From JAWKVD01 sp041398225 (GTDB lineage Bacteria; Pseudomonadota; Alphaproteobacteria; Caulobacterales; Hyphomonadaceae): DNA of 64,000 bases. Position numbers and translations under genes: made by a program. The notes under the pieces were generated by a model that saw nothing but the letters and a program-made list of their open reading frames with translations, made no database searches and had not been told where the DNA came from. Numbering within the stretch: position 1 is the stretch's first letter; each line of letters starts with the position of its first letter. Below, piece by piece: positions 24,457 through 33,698 of this stretch. The DNA is taken from contig JAWKVD010000004.1 of NCBI GenBank assembly GCA_041398225.1, forward strand, positions 62,001 through 126,000, given 5' to 3'.

Positions 24457-25292
24457 TCACGCGCTCTGCGCGATGCCCTCCTGGCCGCCGCGCGTCAGCG
24501 CCTCGGCGATCTGCATCGCGTCGAGGCAGGCCTGCGCCTGCGGGTCCATGGACATGATGGTTTTTTGCTGACGGATCGCTTCGCGCACCTTGGGGTCGCG
24601 CAGAATGATGCCGGCCATCGGCGGGCGGAAGCCAAGGAAGGTCTGGCTGGCGCGGGCCAGCGCTTCATAGGTCCGGCGACCCGCCACACGGGTGTCCGCC
24701 ATGTTGACGGCGATCCACGGCTGCACGCTCGGCGCATAGCCGCGCAACACCTTGATGAAGGCGTAGGCGTCGGTCATCGAGGTCGGCTCGTCGTTGGCGA
24801 CGACCAGGCAGCGATCACAGGCGCGCGCAAGGCGCATCACGTTCTCTTCGATGCCTGCGCCAAGGTCGACCAGAACCTGATCGTATTGCAGGGCGAGAGC
24901 GGTGAGGCTGGCGGCGAGACGCGCCGCTTCATCCGGCGGCAGTCCGGCGAGCGCGCCGGAGCCGGAGCGGCCGGGCAGCACGTCGAAGCCGAACTGGGCT
25001 CCGGAGCCGCCGTTCACCGGCGTCACCGCGTCTTCGAGCTCCACCCAACCCGCGATCACGGCGGCGAGGTCGGTCTCCGGCGCGATGCCGGTTGGACGTC
25101 CACGTTCGCCAGACCAAGGTCGCCGTCGACCAGCAGGGTGCGGCGGCCCATGCGGGCGAAGCAGGTTGCGAGCGTTGTTGAGAGCCAGGTTTTGCCGACG
25201 CCGCCTTTTCCGGAGGCGACGGCGATCACGGAGGCGGGCGCTACGCGGGGTCGCGCGGTACGATCCGTCTTCTTGGTGAATCCCAGATTCAT
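24457..25292 (-). pseudogene. flhG: FlhG/FleN MinD-like ATPase with one-base frameshift
   Basis: The N-terminal part is read from ATG 25292: MNLGFTKKTD, Walker A SGKGGVGKTW, then LLVDGDLGLANVDVQ. At 25086-25096 (plus-strand GCCGGTTGG) the frame changes and the second part continues as GIAPETDLAAVIAGWVELEDAV, then LLVDLGAGIEENVMRLA and MTDAYAFIKVLRGY down to the stop at 24457. The whole is 836 bases, one short of 279 codons, so a single-base deletion explains it. FlhG sets flagellar number and place with FlhF. ATG overlaps the flhF stop (TAATG). Either a real inactivating mutation or a sequencing error at a short GGTTGG-type run. Confidence 0.85.
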
Positions 25293-26284
25293 TACGCGGC
25301 TCCCTTGAGCAGTTCCGCCTCCGGCGCCCCGGCCAGGAGCAGCCGGGAAACAAGCGCGGCGGAGGCAGGCGCTAGTCCGCTGCGTGTACTAGAAGCCATA
25401 CCTAGTTGAGCGATGCTTAACCGGGCTGAAGAAATTGCTGCGAACGCGCCGCCGCGACGACGCACCACATCGAGCTTGGACAGGATCACGCGGCGCACGC
25501 CGGCGGTCGCGAAAGCCCGGCATGTGTCCTCCAGATCCAGGGCGTTGCCTTCGGCCGAAAGCACCAGAACCGGCTCCACATTCAGTCTAGAAATCAAGGT
25601 GTTGAGTATCTTCATCTCGCTCTCGGACAGCGGGTTGAACGCAGGTCCGTCGATCACCAGACGCTGGTTCGCTTCATCGCTTTCGGCGATCATTCGGCCG
25701 AGGTGATCGGGGGTCAGCGCGCTCTTAACAGATGGTTGACGCGCTAACGCTGCGAGGCGTTCGGCGCCGCACAGGATGTCGAAATCGGCCGCGACCAGCG
25801 CCAGCCGCGAATCACGGTCGCGGTGGTGAAGCGAGAGTTTCGCCGCCGCCGTGGACTTACCGCCGCCGGGCGGTCCGATCAGCAGGTAGGACTTTTCGGG
25901 CGAGGTCTGGAGCGGGGCGAACGACAGAACGCCCTCCAGTCCGGCCGTGAGCGATCCGTGGTGCTCCATTCCGGCGCCCAGGCGGCCGCCGGCTTCGGAA
26001 ACGATGTGCACGAACCCGTCCGGCGCGCCCTGCCAGCGCAGAGCGGAGGCGAGGTCGTCGCGGGTGGTGTCGAACGCCATCTGCGAGGCGTGCGGTGCGG
26101 GGCGGACCTGGGTGAAACGCGGGGCGTTGTCCTGCGGCGCGAAGGTCCGCTCCACGGCGGCGCGGATCTCGACCCGGCCGTCTTCCTCGCGGATCGAGAG
26201 GATCACGGCGTCGGGGCCCATCTCCTTCCGGACGATGGCCTCCGCCTCCTCGACGGTTTCGGCGATGAACATTCTCATCTTCAT
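25292..26284 (-). CDS. flhF: Flagellar SRP-type GTPase FlhF
   Basis: A 330-residue protein. The B-like N-terminus MKMRMFIAETVEEAEAIVRKEMGPDAVILS is the FlhF-specific opening. The SRP-GTPase G domain has the P-loop GPPGGGKS at 137-144, LVAADFDILCGAERL, LVIDGPAFNP and LSKLDVVRR. The usual third motif DTxG is altered to DGPAFN, so GTP hydrolysis may be unusual. FlhF recruits early flagellar parts to the pole. Coupled to flhG by a one-base stop/start overlap, and 23 bp after flhA. Confidence 0.9.
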   Translation of the reverse strand: MKMRMFIAETVEEAEAIVRKEMGPDAVILSIREEDGRVEIRAAVERTFAPQDNAPRFTQVRPAPHASQMAFDTTRDDLASALRWQGAPDGFVHIVSEAGGRLGAGMEHHGSLTAGLEGVLSFAPLQTSPEKSYLLIGPPGGGKSTAAAKLSLHHRDRDSRLALVAADFDILCGAERLAALARQPSVKSALTPDHLGRMIAESDEANQRLVIDGPAFNPLSESEMKILNTLISRLNVEPVLVLSAEGNALDLEDTCRAFATAGVRRVILSKLDVVRRRGGAFAAISSARLSIAQLGMASSTRSGLAPASAALVSRLLLAGAPEAELLKGAA

Positions 26285-26307
26285 GGCGGCGGTCTCCCTT
26301 CGAGCGC

Positions 26308-28428
26308 CTAGACGGTTCCGGCTGAGCGCAGCCGGGCCTTCGGGTGGATTTCGTTTTGCGACATTACGATCGTCTGCGGGCGGAAACGCTCCACCAGCGA
26401 ACGGACATAGGGGCGGATCGCGGCGGAGGTCAGAAGAACCGGGCTGTCCCCCAGTTGCGATGAGCGTTCGAACGCGCCGCGCAGATCGTTGACGAAGGCG
26501 TGCAGACGCGACGGCTCCAGCGCCAGCTGCCGGTCTCCGCCCCCGTTTCCGCCGATCATGGCTTCAGCGAAGGTCTGTTCCCAGTTCGGCGAAAGCGCCA
26601 GTACGGGGAGGGAGCCGTCCGCGGCCTGGTTGGCGTTGCACAACTGGCGAGCCAGGCGCGCGCGAACATGTTCGGTGACGGCCATGAGATCGGTGGTTGC
26701 GCCGGTCGCCTCCGCGATCGCCTCCAGAATGGTGCCGAAGTCGCGCACCGAGATCCGCTCGCGAAGCAGGTTCTGCAGAACGCGCTGGATGCCCGAGAAG
26801 GTGATCTGGCCGGGCGTGATGTCGTCGACCAGTGCGCGCTGGGCCTTGGGCAGTTCGTCGATCTTGGTCTTCAGCGCGGCGAAGGTGAGAAGCTCCGCCA
26901 TGTTCTCCTTCACCAGTTCGGTGAAGTGCGTCGTGAGAACGGTGGCGGCGTCCACCACGGTATAGCCCTGCATCATCGCCTGTTCGCGCATGGCGCCGTC
27001 GATCCAGACCGCCGGCAGGCCGAACACGGGTTCGCGCACGCTCTCGCCCAGCAGTTGCGGCGCGCCGCCGCCGCCGTCCATGGCGAGGTGTTGTTGCGGG
27101 CGGAGCTGGCCGCGTCCGGCCACCACTTCCTTGATGAGGATGCGGTACTCGTCCGAACCAAGCTCCAGATTGTCGACGATGCGCACCTGGGGAACGACAA
27201 AGCCGTATTCGGTCGCGATCTGCCGGCGCACCGCCTTGACCTGATCGGTGAGCTTGCGTCCCGACGCCTCGTTGATGAACGAGATGAGGCCGAAGCCGAG
27301 TTCGATCTTCAGCTCGTCGACGGCGAGCATTTCCGAGATCGGCTGCTCTTGCGGCGGCGCCTGCTTTTCCTTCTCCGTGGTCTGAACTTCACGCGCCGCT
27401 TCTCGCGCACGTTGCGATCGCCAGGCTCGCCAGGCGCCGAATCCGGCGGCGGCCGCCAGCAGACCAAAGGGGATCAGCGGCATCCCCGGCAGAAGTCCCG
27501 CGAAGGCCGCGGCGCCGGCGGCCATGCCCAGCCCGCGCGGATTGGCCAGAAGCTGCTGACCCAGAGCCTTGTCGGTAGAGCCGTCGACGCCGGCCTTCGA
27601 TACGAGCATGCCGGCTGCGATCGAAACGATGAGCGCGGGGATCTGCGAAACCAGTCCGTCGCCGACGGTCAGCAGGGTGTAGGAGTTGGCGGCCTGTTCG
27701 AAGGTGACGCCCTGTTGCACCACACCGATGACGATGCCGCCGATGATGTTGATCATGGTGATCATGATCCCGGCCATGGCGTCGCCGCGCACGAATTTGC
27801 TGGCGCCGTCCATCGCGCCGAAGAAGTTGCTTTCGCCCTCCAGCTCCTTGCGGCGCGCGCGCGCTTCTTCCTCGGTGATCATGCCGGCGGAGAGATCGGC
27901 GTCGATCGCCATCTGCTTGCCGGGCATGGCGTCGAGGGTGAAGCGTGCCGCCACCTCGGCGATCCGGCCGGAGCCCTTGGTGATGACCACGAAGTTCACG
28001 ATCACCAGGATGACGAAGACGACGACGCCGATGACGAAGTTGCCCTGCATCACGAAGCCGCCGAAGGCCTCAATGATGTTGCCGGCCGCCTGCGGTCCCT
28101 GGTGGCCGTTGGAGAGGATCAGGCGCGTCGTCGCAATGTTGAGGGCAAGGCGCAGCAGCGTCGATAACAGCAACACGGTTGGAAAAGCCGAGAACTCCAG
28201 AGGCTTCTGGATCATCAGCGAGGTCATCAGGATCAGCACGGCGAGGGTGATCGAGATCGCCAGCAGGAAATCCAGAAGCATGGCGGGGATGGGCAGGATC
28301 AGCATGATCACCAGCGCCATCACGCCGACGCCGAGCAGAATCTCGCTGCGCGTCAGCATTCGCACGATGGCGTTCAGGTCGATGCCCGATCCCGCGCCCC
28401 GCGCGGCGGTTGCGGCTGAATCCGCCAT
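26308..28428 (-). CDS. flhA: Flagellar export gate protein FlhA
   Basis: A 706-residue protein of normal FlhA length. About eight transmembrane helices fill residues 30-330; between helices 4 and 5 is the FHIPEP signature (EVAARFTLDAMPGKQMAIDADL). The cytoplasmic C-terminal half binds late-substrate chaperones and forms the nonameric ring of the type III export gate. Directly abuts flbD with no gap. It lies in the operon fliF-fliG-fliH-fliN-flbD-flhA-flhF-flhG. Confidence 0.97.
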   Translation of the reverse strand: MADSAATAARGAGSGIDLNAIVRMLTRSEILLGVGVMALVIMLILPIPAMLLDFLLAISITLAVLILMTSLMIQKPLEFSAFPTVLLLSTLLRLALNIATTRLILSNGHQGPQAAGNIIEAFGGFVMQGNFVIGVVVFVILVIVNFVVITKGSGRIAEVAARFTLDAMPGKQMAIDADLSAGMITEEEARARRKELEGESNFFGAMDGASKFVRGDAMAGIMITMINIIGGIVIGVVQQGVTFEQAANSYTLLTVGDGLVSQIPALIVSIAAGMLVSKAGVDGSTDKALGQQLLANPRGLGMAAGAAAFAGLLPGMPLIPFGLLAAAAGFGAWRAWRSQRAREAAREVQTTEKEKQAPPQEQPISEMLAVDELKIELGFGLISFINEASGRKLTDQVKAVRRQIATEYGFVVPQVRIVDNLELGSDEYRILIKEVVAGRGQLRPQQHLAMDGGGGAPQLLGESVREPVFGLPAVWIDGAMREQAMMQGYTVVDAATVLTTHFTELVKENMAELLTFAALKTKIDELPKAQRALVDDITPGQITFSGIQRVLQNLLRERISVRDFGTILEAIAEATGATTDLMAVTEHVRARLARQLCNANQAADGSLPVLALSPNWEQTFAEAMIGGNGGGDRQLALEPSRLHAFVNDLRGAFERSSQLGDSPVLLTSAAIRPYVRSLVERFRPQTIVMSQNEIHPKARLRSAGTV

Positions 28429-29814
28429 CTAGTTCGCTCCGACCGTGCGGGTTTCACCCGGCGCCGCAATGGCGACGCCCGCGTCCTGGTAGGCCCGCAG
28501 CTTGTTGCGCAGCGTGCGGATCGAGATGCCCAGAATGTTGGCGGCATGCGTGCGGTTGCCGAGGCAATGGTCCAGCGTCGACAGGATCAATTCCTGCTCC
28601 ACTTCAGCCACGGTCTGGCCGACCCGGAAGGTCGACTGGGCCTTGATCGCGCTTTCCGCCGCAGCCACCGCACGGTTGGCGGCGCGGTCAAGAGCGCTCG
28701 GTTCGGCGACCGGGCGTCCGTCGGCGGTTCGCAGTTCGTCCGCGCCGATTTCAACTCCGCGCGCCAGGATCACAGCGCGGTGCATGGCGTTCTCGAGTTC
28801 GCGGACGTTTCCGCGCCAGGGCGCGGAGCGAACGAGGGTCAGCGCTTCATCGCTCAAACGGCGCGGCGGCAAGCCGTTGGCGCGCGCGTACTTGTCGACG
28901 AAGTGGGCTGCGAGCGCTTCGATGTCCATCGGGCGGTCGCGCAGAGGCGGAATATGAAGGTTCACCACGTTCAGGCGGTAAAGAAGGTCTTCGCGAAACT
29001 CGCCGGCGCGCACGGCATCCTGAAGCGACCGGTTGGAGGTGGCGATGATGCGGATGTCCACTTTCACCGGCTTCGATCCGCCGACGCGATCGATTTCACG
29101 CTCCTGGATGGCGCGCAGCAGCTTGGCCTGCAGGCGGATGTCCATCTCGGAAATCTCGTCGAGCAGCAGCGTGCCGCCTTCGGCTTCCTCGAACTTTCCG
29201 ATGCGGCGCGCAACCGCGCCGGTGAACGCGCCTTTCTCGTGCCCGAACAGTTCGCTTTCGAGAAGGTTCTCGGGGATGGCCGCGCAGTTCACCGAGATGA
29301 ACGCCTTGTCGGCGCGACGCGAATGTTTGTGGACGTAGCGCGCCAGCACTTCCTTGCCGACGCCGCTCTCGCCCGTGATGAGTACCGAGGCGTCCGACCC
29401 GGCGATCTGCTCCGCCAGCGAGCGCAGATCCAGCATCGAGCGGTCGAAAGCGATCATCGGGCGATCGTCGTCCGAGACCGCCGCAAGCACGGCCGCGATC
29501 AGTTCCGGGTCGGGGGGCAGGGGAATGAACTCCCGGGCCCCCGCGCGGATCGCGGCCGCCGCCGCTTCCGGAGAGGTCGACACGCCGCAGGCGACGACCG
29601 GGGCGACGATGCGCTCCTGCGCCATCGCGTGGACGAGGCCGGCGATGTTCTCGTTGACGTCGACAAGCAAAAGGTCAGCGCCCTTGCCGTTGCGCAGGAA
29701 CTCGCTCGCCTGATCGGTGTTCGCCGCGTGGACGACCTTCGCCCCGCGATCGAACGCGATCTTGGTGGCGTTGGAGAGCTGTCCCTGCAAATCTCCGACG
29801 ATCATTACGCGCAT
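28429..29814 (-). CDS. flbD: Sigma-54 activator FlbD, flagellar gene regulator
   Basis: A 461-residue NtrC-type activator. The N-terminal receiver-like domain (1-115) has LLLVDVNENIAG but not the classic DD acidic pocket, as known for FlbD. The AAA+ domain carries Walker A GESGVGKE (148-155), the sigma-54 contact loop GAFTGA (195-200), and LLLDEISEMDIRLQAKLL. The C-terminal Fis-type HTH is GNRTHAANILGISIRTLRNKL near 416-440. In Caulobacter FlbD activates hook and filament genes and represses fliF. Location between fliN and flhA matches Caulobacter. Sigma-54 boxes before fliK and flgK in this window are its natural targets. Confidence 0.95.
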   Translation of the reverse strand: MRVMIVGDLQGQLSNATKIAFDRGAKVVHAANTDQASEFLRNGKGADLLLVDVNENIAGLVHAMAQERIVAPVVACGVSTSPEAAAAAIRAGAREFIPLPPDPELIAAVLAAVSDDDRPMIAFDRSMLDLRSLAEQIAGSDASVLITGESGVGKEVLARYVHKHSRRADKAFISVNCAAIPENLLESELFGHEKGAFTGAVARRIGKFEEAEGGTLLLDEISEMDIRLQAKLLRAIQEREIDRVGGSKPVKVDIRIIATSNRSLQDAVRAGEFREDLLYRLNVVNLHIPPLRDRPMDIEALAAHFVDKYARANGLPPRRLSDEALTLVRSAPWRGNVRELENAMHRAVILARGVEIGADELRTADGRPVAEPSALDRAANRAVAAAESAIKAQSTFRVGQTVAEVEQELILSTLDHCLGNRTHAANILGISIRTLRNKLRAYQDAGVAIAAPGETRTVGAN

Positions 29815-29865
29815 GGGTTCGCTCCGGCGTCGTTATTGTCTTTGGTGGGCGCGGTCTGGGTCACG

Positions 29866-30207
29866 CTAGCCGTCCGCATTCTTGATGATCTCTGTCATGG
29901 TCACGCCCAGCCGGTCGTCGACCACAACAACCTCGCCGCGTGCGACGAGACGGGAGTTGACATAGATGTCGATGGCTTCGCCGACGCGGCGGTCGAGTTC
30001 GAGAACCGAACCCGGGCCGAGTTCAAGCAACTCGCTGACGCCGAGCGTCGTGCGTCCGATCACGGCCTGAACCGCAACGGGAACGTCAAACACGGGCTTG
30101 AGGTCGGCGGCGACCTTTTCGTCGTCGTCGACGCCTCCGGCTTCGACCGATTCCACGGGGCCGCCGCTCTTGGAGAGCTCCGGCAGATTCAGTTCATCAG
30201 AACTCAT
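29866..30207 (-). CDS. fliN: Flagellar motor switch protein FliN
   Basis: A 113-residue protein of the SpoA fold, part of the cytoplasmic C-ring that sets rotation direction. VFDVPVAVQAVIGRTTLGVSELLELGPGSVLELDRRVGEAIDIYVNSRLVARGEVVVVDDRLGVTMTEII spans the whole SpoA domain and contains the conserved GSVLELD and VARGEVVV blocks. The acidic N-terminus (about 1-40) is variable. Between fliH and flbD, as in Caulobacter. Confidence 0.95.
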   Translation of the reverse strand: MSSDELNLPELSKSGGPVESVEAGGVDDDEKVAADLKPVFDVPVAVQAVIGRTTLGVSELLELGPGSVLELDRRVGEAIDIYVNSRLVARGEVVVVDDRLGVTMTEIIKNADG

Positions 30208-30222
30208 CGTGTGCTCCTCGCG

Positions 30223-30846
30223 CTATGCGGCCGAAAACAGGTCGAGTTGCGGCCCGACCGGATCTTGAAGACGCTCGTTCAGCGCTGTTTCCACCGCGGC
30301 CTGGATGTCTTCGCTCTTGAACCCGGTTGCGCCTTCGTCCCATTCGACGCGCCAGTCGCCGGGCCTGGCAGATGCGTCCGGAACGATGCGAACGCTCACG
30401 CCGGGGCCGGCCTCGCGCATATCGCCGATGCGTTCGCGGATCAGCTCGACGGCGCCGGGCGCGGCCGAGATCAGGATCATCGGTTTGGCTTTCAGGTTTC
30501 CGACGACGCTCTGAACCGCCTCGGCCGCGACTTCGGCGCCCATGCGATCGAGCGCCGCGCCGGCGACGGCCCGCGCCGCCGCCATCGCCAGCTCGGCCGC
30601 CTCGCGACGAAGCTGGTCGGCGATCTGCGCGAGTTGCTGCGCCGTCGGCGTCAACCGTTTCATGGCGCCTTCCGCTGCGGTGACGGCGTTGACTTCCGCG
30701 GTCTGGACGGCGCTCTGAGCCGCCTTCGCCGCCATCGCCTCCGCCTCGCCGACCGGCAGATAGCGCGGAGCCGCGCCGCCAATGACGTCGCCGTCCGGCG
30801 TGAATTCGGTCTCGAAGACGAAGGCGGAAGGAGAGGTCTCGGCCAT
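30223..30846 (-). CDS. fliH: FliH-type export ATPase regulator (FlbE)
   Basis: A 207-residue protein that starts with a disordered segment and then a long Ala-rich coiled coil (about 30-120, LAQIADQLRREAAELAMAAARAVAG), followed by a compact domain with a C-terminal WRVEWDEGATGFKSEDI. FliH binds FliI and holds it at the base; the C-terminal domain resembles F-type delta/b2 subunits. Gene order fliF-fliG-[here]-fliN-flbD equals Caulobacter, where the gene is called flbE. Sequence match is weak, so the call is from order and form. Confidence 0.83.
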   Translation of the reverse strand: MAETSPSAFVFETEFTPDGDVIGGAAPRYLPVGEAEAMAAKAAQSAVQTAEVNAVTAAEGAMKRLTPTAQQLAQIADQLRREAAELAMAAARAVAGAALDRMGAEVAAEAVQSVVGNLKAKPMILISAAPGAVELIRERIGDMREAGPGVSVRIVPDASARPGDWRVEWDEGATGFKSEDIQAAVETALNERLQDPVGPQLDLFSAA

Positions 30847-30848
30847 GA

Positions 30849-31946
30849 TCAGTAAATCAACTCGTCTTCACCGCCGCCTTCCGACAGCAGTATCTCTCCG
30901 CGATCGGCGAGATCCTTGGCGACGGTCACGATGGCCTGCTGGGCGGATTCGACATCCTTGAGCTTCACAGGGCCCATTCCGCCCATGTCGTCGCGCAGGA
31001 TCTTGGCGGCGCGTTCGGACATGTTCGACATGAACAGATTGCGCAGTTCTTCGTTGGCGCCTTTCAGGGCGATGCCCAGCTTGTCCTTCTCGACATTGCG
31101 CAACAGCGTTTGAATGCCGCCCGGGTCGAGCTTGGCGAGGTCCTCGAAGACGAACATCAGCGAGCGAATGCGGTCGGCGGATTCTTTGTTCTTGTCCTCG
31201 AGCATGGACAGGAAGCGACCTTCCGTCTGGCGGTCGAAATTGTTGAAGATCGCCGCCATCAACTCGTGGCTGTCGCGCTTGGAGGTGCGGGCCAGGTTGG
31301 TCATGAACTCGTTGCGCAGCGTGGACTCGATCTTCTCGAGGATATCGCGTTGAACCGGCTCCATGCGCAGCATGCGCTGGATGACTTCCAGCGCGTATTC
31401 GTGCGGCATGGTGGAGAGCACGCGTGCGGCGTGGTCGGTCTTGATCTTCGAGAGGATGACCGCGACCGTCTGCGGATACTCGTTCTTGAGATAGTTCGCG
31501 AGAACGGACTCGTTCACATTGCCGAGCTTGTCCCACATCGTGCGACCGGCCGGGCCGCGCAGCTCCTCCATCAGGCTTTCAACCTTGTCGGCCGGAAGGA
31601 ACTGCATCAGCAGGCGTTGGGTCTGCTCGTAGGAGCCGGTCACGGCGCCGGCGCCGGACAGACGGTTCACGAAATCCTTGATGAGGTACTCGACGGTCTC
31701 GGCGCGAACGGCGCCAAGGTTCGACATGGCCGACGAGATCGTGCGCAGTTCATCGTCTTCGAGCTTGTCCCAGATCGCCTTGGCGTCTTCTCCCAGCGCG
31801 AGCAGCAGAACGGCCGCCTTTTCCGATCCGTGCATCGATCCGACAGCGGTGAGAATGTCTGCCGTGCGTCGCGCCATCTCGCTCATCGGATCGAGAGCGG
31901 GATCCGGCGGCGGCGTTTCCTCTTCAGTCTTTTTCTTTGCGGACAT
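30849..31946 (-). CDS. fliG: Flagellar motor switch protein FliG
   Basis: A 365-residue C-ring protein that couples stator torque to rotation. The order of domains is seen: GSEKAAVLLLALGEDAKAIWDKLEDDELRTISSAMS (N), the middle EHPQT-like stretch around VILSKI, and the torque helix segment SMFVFEDLAKLDPGGIQTLLRNVEKDKLGIALKGA with charged residues. The ATG overlaps the fliF stop by one base (TGATG), so the two ring proteins are coupled. Confidence 0.97.
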   Translation of the reverse strand: MSAKKKTEEETPPPDPALDPMSEMARRTADILTAVGSMHGSEKAAVLLLALGEDAKAIWDKLEDDELRTISSAMSNLGAVRAETVEYLIKDFVNRLSGAGAVTGSYEQTQRLLMQFLPADKVESLMEELRGPAGRTMWDKLGNVNESVLANYLKNEYPQTVAVILSKIKTDHAARVLSTMPHEYALEVIQRMLRMEPVQRDILEKIESTLRNEFMTNLARTSKRDSHELMAAIFNNFDRQTEGRFLSMLEDKNKESADRIRSLMFVFEDLAKLDPGGIQTLLRNVEKDKLGIALKGANEELRNLFMSNMSERAAKILRDDMGGMGPVKLKDVESAQQAIVTVAKDLADRGEILLSEGGGEDELIY

Positions 31947-33622
31947 CAGACGGCGCCCTCACGGGTCTCTTCGGACAACCAGGTGCGAATGATGTTGAGC
32001 GATTCATCCGGGTGGCTTGCGACGACCTCGGAGATCTTCTTGATCGACGACGCTTTCACCTGACCGGAGATACGGGCCACATCGATCCCGGGGTCCTTGC
32101 GCTCCGGCGGAGCTGGTCCGACATCGAGACCGATCGCCTGGGCGCCGGCCGCATCAGGGGGCAGGGCCCGGTTCGGCGACAGCGAGGGCGTTTTGTTCGC
32201 GTCGTCATCCTTGCCGAGAATGCCTTTGGCGAGCGGGCGCAGCACGAACAGAACCAGCGCGAGCGCGGTGATCAGCATGGCGCCGACTTCGACGCCCTGG
32301 ATGATGTCGTTCTTGTCGAACGCGAAGGGTCCCGGCGCTTCGCCGCCGTCGAGGGTCGCATCCGGGCGGGCGAACGGAATGTTCTCGACTGTCACGACGT
32401 CGCCGCGGGCATCACTGAAGCCGACCGCCGAGCGAACCAGAGTCAGGATCCGCTGAATCTCTTCCGGCGAACGCGACTGGAAGGTCGCCGGAGCGCCGTC
32501 CGCGCCCGGCACGCGCATATCGTCGACGGCCACGGCCACCGAAATGCGCTTGATGCCGCCGCCTTCGATGATTTCCGAGCGCGTCGTTTTCGAAACGAGA
32601 TAGTCGACCTTTTCCGACGATTCGGATTGCTGGTTGTTGCTGCTCGGCTGTGCGACCGCCGCGCCCTCGGCGCCGGTCGGGATGTTGTTGGCGACCGTGG
32701 TTTCATCGCCGGGGCTGCGCTCGGTCGAGGAACTGGTCTTTTCTGTCGTTTCAGACGACCGGACGACGCGGCTGTCAGGATCGAAGGTCTCCGCGCTCTG
32801 CGTCACGCGGTTGAAATCGACGTCCAGCGCGACCTCGACACGCGCCGCGCCGATGCCCGCGATGTTCTCGACGATCTCAAGAACCTTCTTGCGGTAGCTT
32901 TCCTCGAGATTGAGCTTGCGCTCGTCGGAATTGGATGCGCCGCCCGCCAGGCCGCTGTCATCGCCTTCGGCGCCGGCCGCGAGCATGCGCCCCTGATCGT
33001 CGACGACCGTGATCGCCCCGACGGTCAGACCCGGAACGCTGCTTGCGACGAGGTTGCGGATGGCCCGCACCTTTTCGGGCGTCATCGTATTGCCCGTCAG
33101 GCGCAGGACGACGCTGGCGCTGGGCTTTTCAGTGTCGCGCTGGAACAGCGGGCGTTCGGGCAGGCTGATGTGAACGCGGGCGGCCCGCACCATGTCCATC
33201 GAGGTGATGGTGCGGGAAAGTTCGCCTTCCAGCGCCCGCACCTTGTTGATGTTCTGCACAAAGCTGGTCGCGCCCAGCGCGTCGGTTTTGTCGAAAATCT
33301 CCCAGCCGACCGAGCCGCGCGTCGGCAGGCCCTGTTCGGACAGCATCATGCGGGCGTCGTCGACCTTGGCCTTGTCCACGAAGATGGCGGAACCGCCGCC
33401 CTCCAGCGAGTAGCGGATGTTCGCCGTGTCGAGGCGGCCGGCGATCTCGGCGGCTTCCTGCAGGTCGAGGCCGGAGAACAGCAGCGATTTGCCGCTTTGG
33501 TCGCCGCGCAGAATGATCACGCCAAGCGTGCCGCCGACGAGCGCGGTGATCGCGAGCGCCGCGGCAATCCGCATGCGGCCCGAGCGCGCGAGGTTCGATA
33601 TCAGGTTGGACGACTCGGCCAT
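31946..33622 (-). CDS. fliF: Flagellar MS-ring protein FliF
   Basis: A 558-residue membrane protein, the first structure built in the flagellum. Transmembrane helix 1 is at about 18-40 (IAAALAITALVGGTLGVIIL); the ring-building motifs RVHISLPERPLF and VRAIRNLVASSVPGL are present, and the second helix is near 455-475 (VEVGAMLITALALVLFVLRPL). The C-terminal tail binds FliG. First gene of the large operon. An inverted repeat lies over its start region and a CtrA-like box 62 bp upstream of it; no strong ribosome site is seen. Confidence 0.97.
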   Translation of the reverse strand: MAESSNLISNLARSGRMRIAAALAITALVGGTLGVIILRGDQSGKSLLFSGLDLQEAAEIAGRLDTANIRYSLEGGGSAIFVDKAKVDDARMMLSEQGLPTRGSVGWEIFDKTDALGATSFVQNINKVRALEGELSRTITSMDMVRAARVHISLPERPLFQRDTEKPSASVVLRLTGNTMTPEKVRAIRNLVASSVPGLTVGAITVVDDQGRMLAAGAEGDDSGLAGGASNSDERKLNLEESYRKKVLEIVENIAGIGAARVEVALDVDFNRVTQSAETFDPDSRVVRSSETTEKTSSSTERSPGDETTVANNIPTGAEGAAVAQPSSNNQQSESSEKVDYLVSKTTRSEIIEGGGIKRISVAVAVDDMRVPGADGAPATFQSRSPEEIQRILTLVRSAVGFSDARGDVVTVENIPFARPDATLDGGEAPGPFAFDKNDIIQGVEVGAMLITALALVLFVLRPLAKGILGKDDDANKTPSLSPNRALPPDAAGAQAIGLDVGPAPPERKDPGIDVARISGQVKASSIKKISEVVASHPDESLNIIRTWLSEETREGAV

Positions 33623-33627
33623 ATATA

Positions 33628-33677
33628 CCCGGAAATTTCTGCCTGCCTGGAAATCAGCTAGGCAGGAATTTCCCGGG
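33628..33677. repeat. Inverted repeat in the fliF leader
   Basis: Left arm CCCGGAAATTTCTGCCT (33628-33644), right arm AGGCAGGAATTTCCCGGG (33660-33677), with 15 bases between. The arms pair over 17-18 bp with one bulge and one mismatch. It begins 6 bases from the fliF ATG, so in the mRNA it would cover the ribosome-binding region. Confidence 0.75.
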
Positions 33678-33683
33678 GTAGCG

Positions 33684-33698
33684 TAAACGCCCCCTTAA
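33684..33698 (-). promoter_or_regulatory. CtrA-like box upstream of fliF
   Basis: Read on the minus strand it is TTAA-GGGGGCG-TTTA, one mismatch from the CtrA consensus TTAA-N7-TTAA. It is 62-76 bp before the fliF start. Caulobacter fliF is directly activated by CtrA, so the place agrees. Binding is inferred. Confidence 0.6.

Noticed and set aside
26500..28167. 555-codon plus-strand frame antisense to flhA
   Set aside because: flhA is complete with the FHIPEP motif; the antisense product has no hydrophobic or domain pattern.
28546..30855. 769-codon plus-strand frame antisense to flbD, fliN and fliH
   Set aside because: It spans three proven genes in the opposite sense and has Arg/Asp/Gly shadow composition.
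31937..33661. 574-codon plus-strand frame antisense to fliF
   Set aside because: Same argument; third-position GC bias supports the fliF strand.
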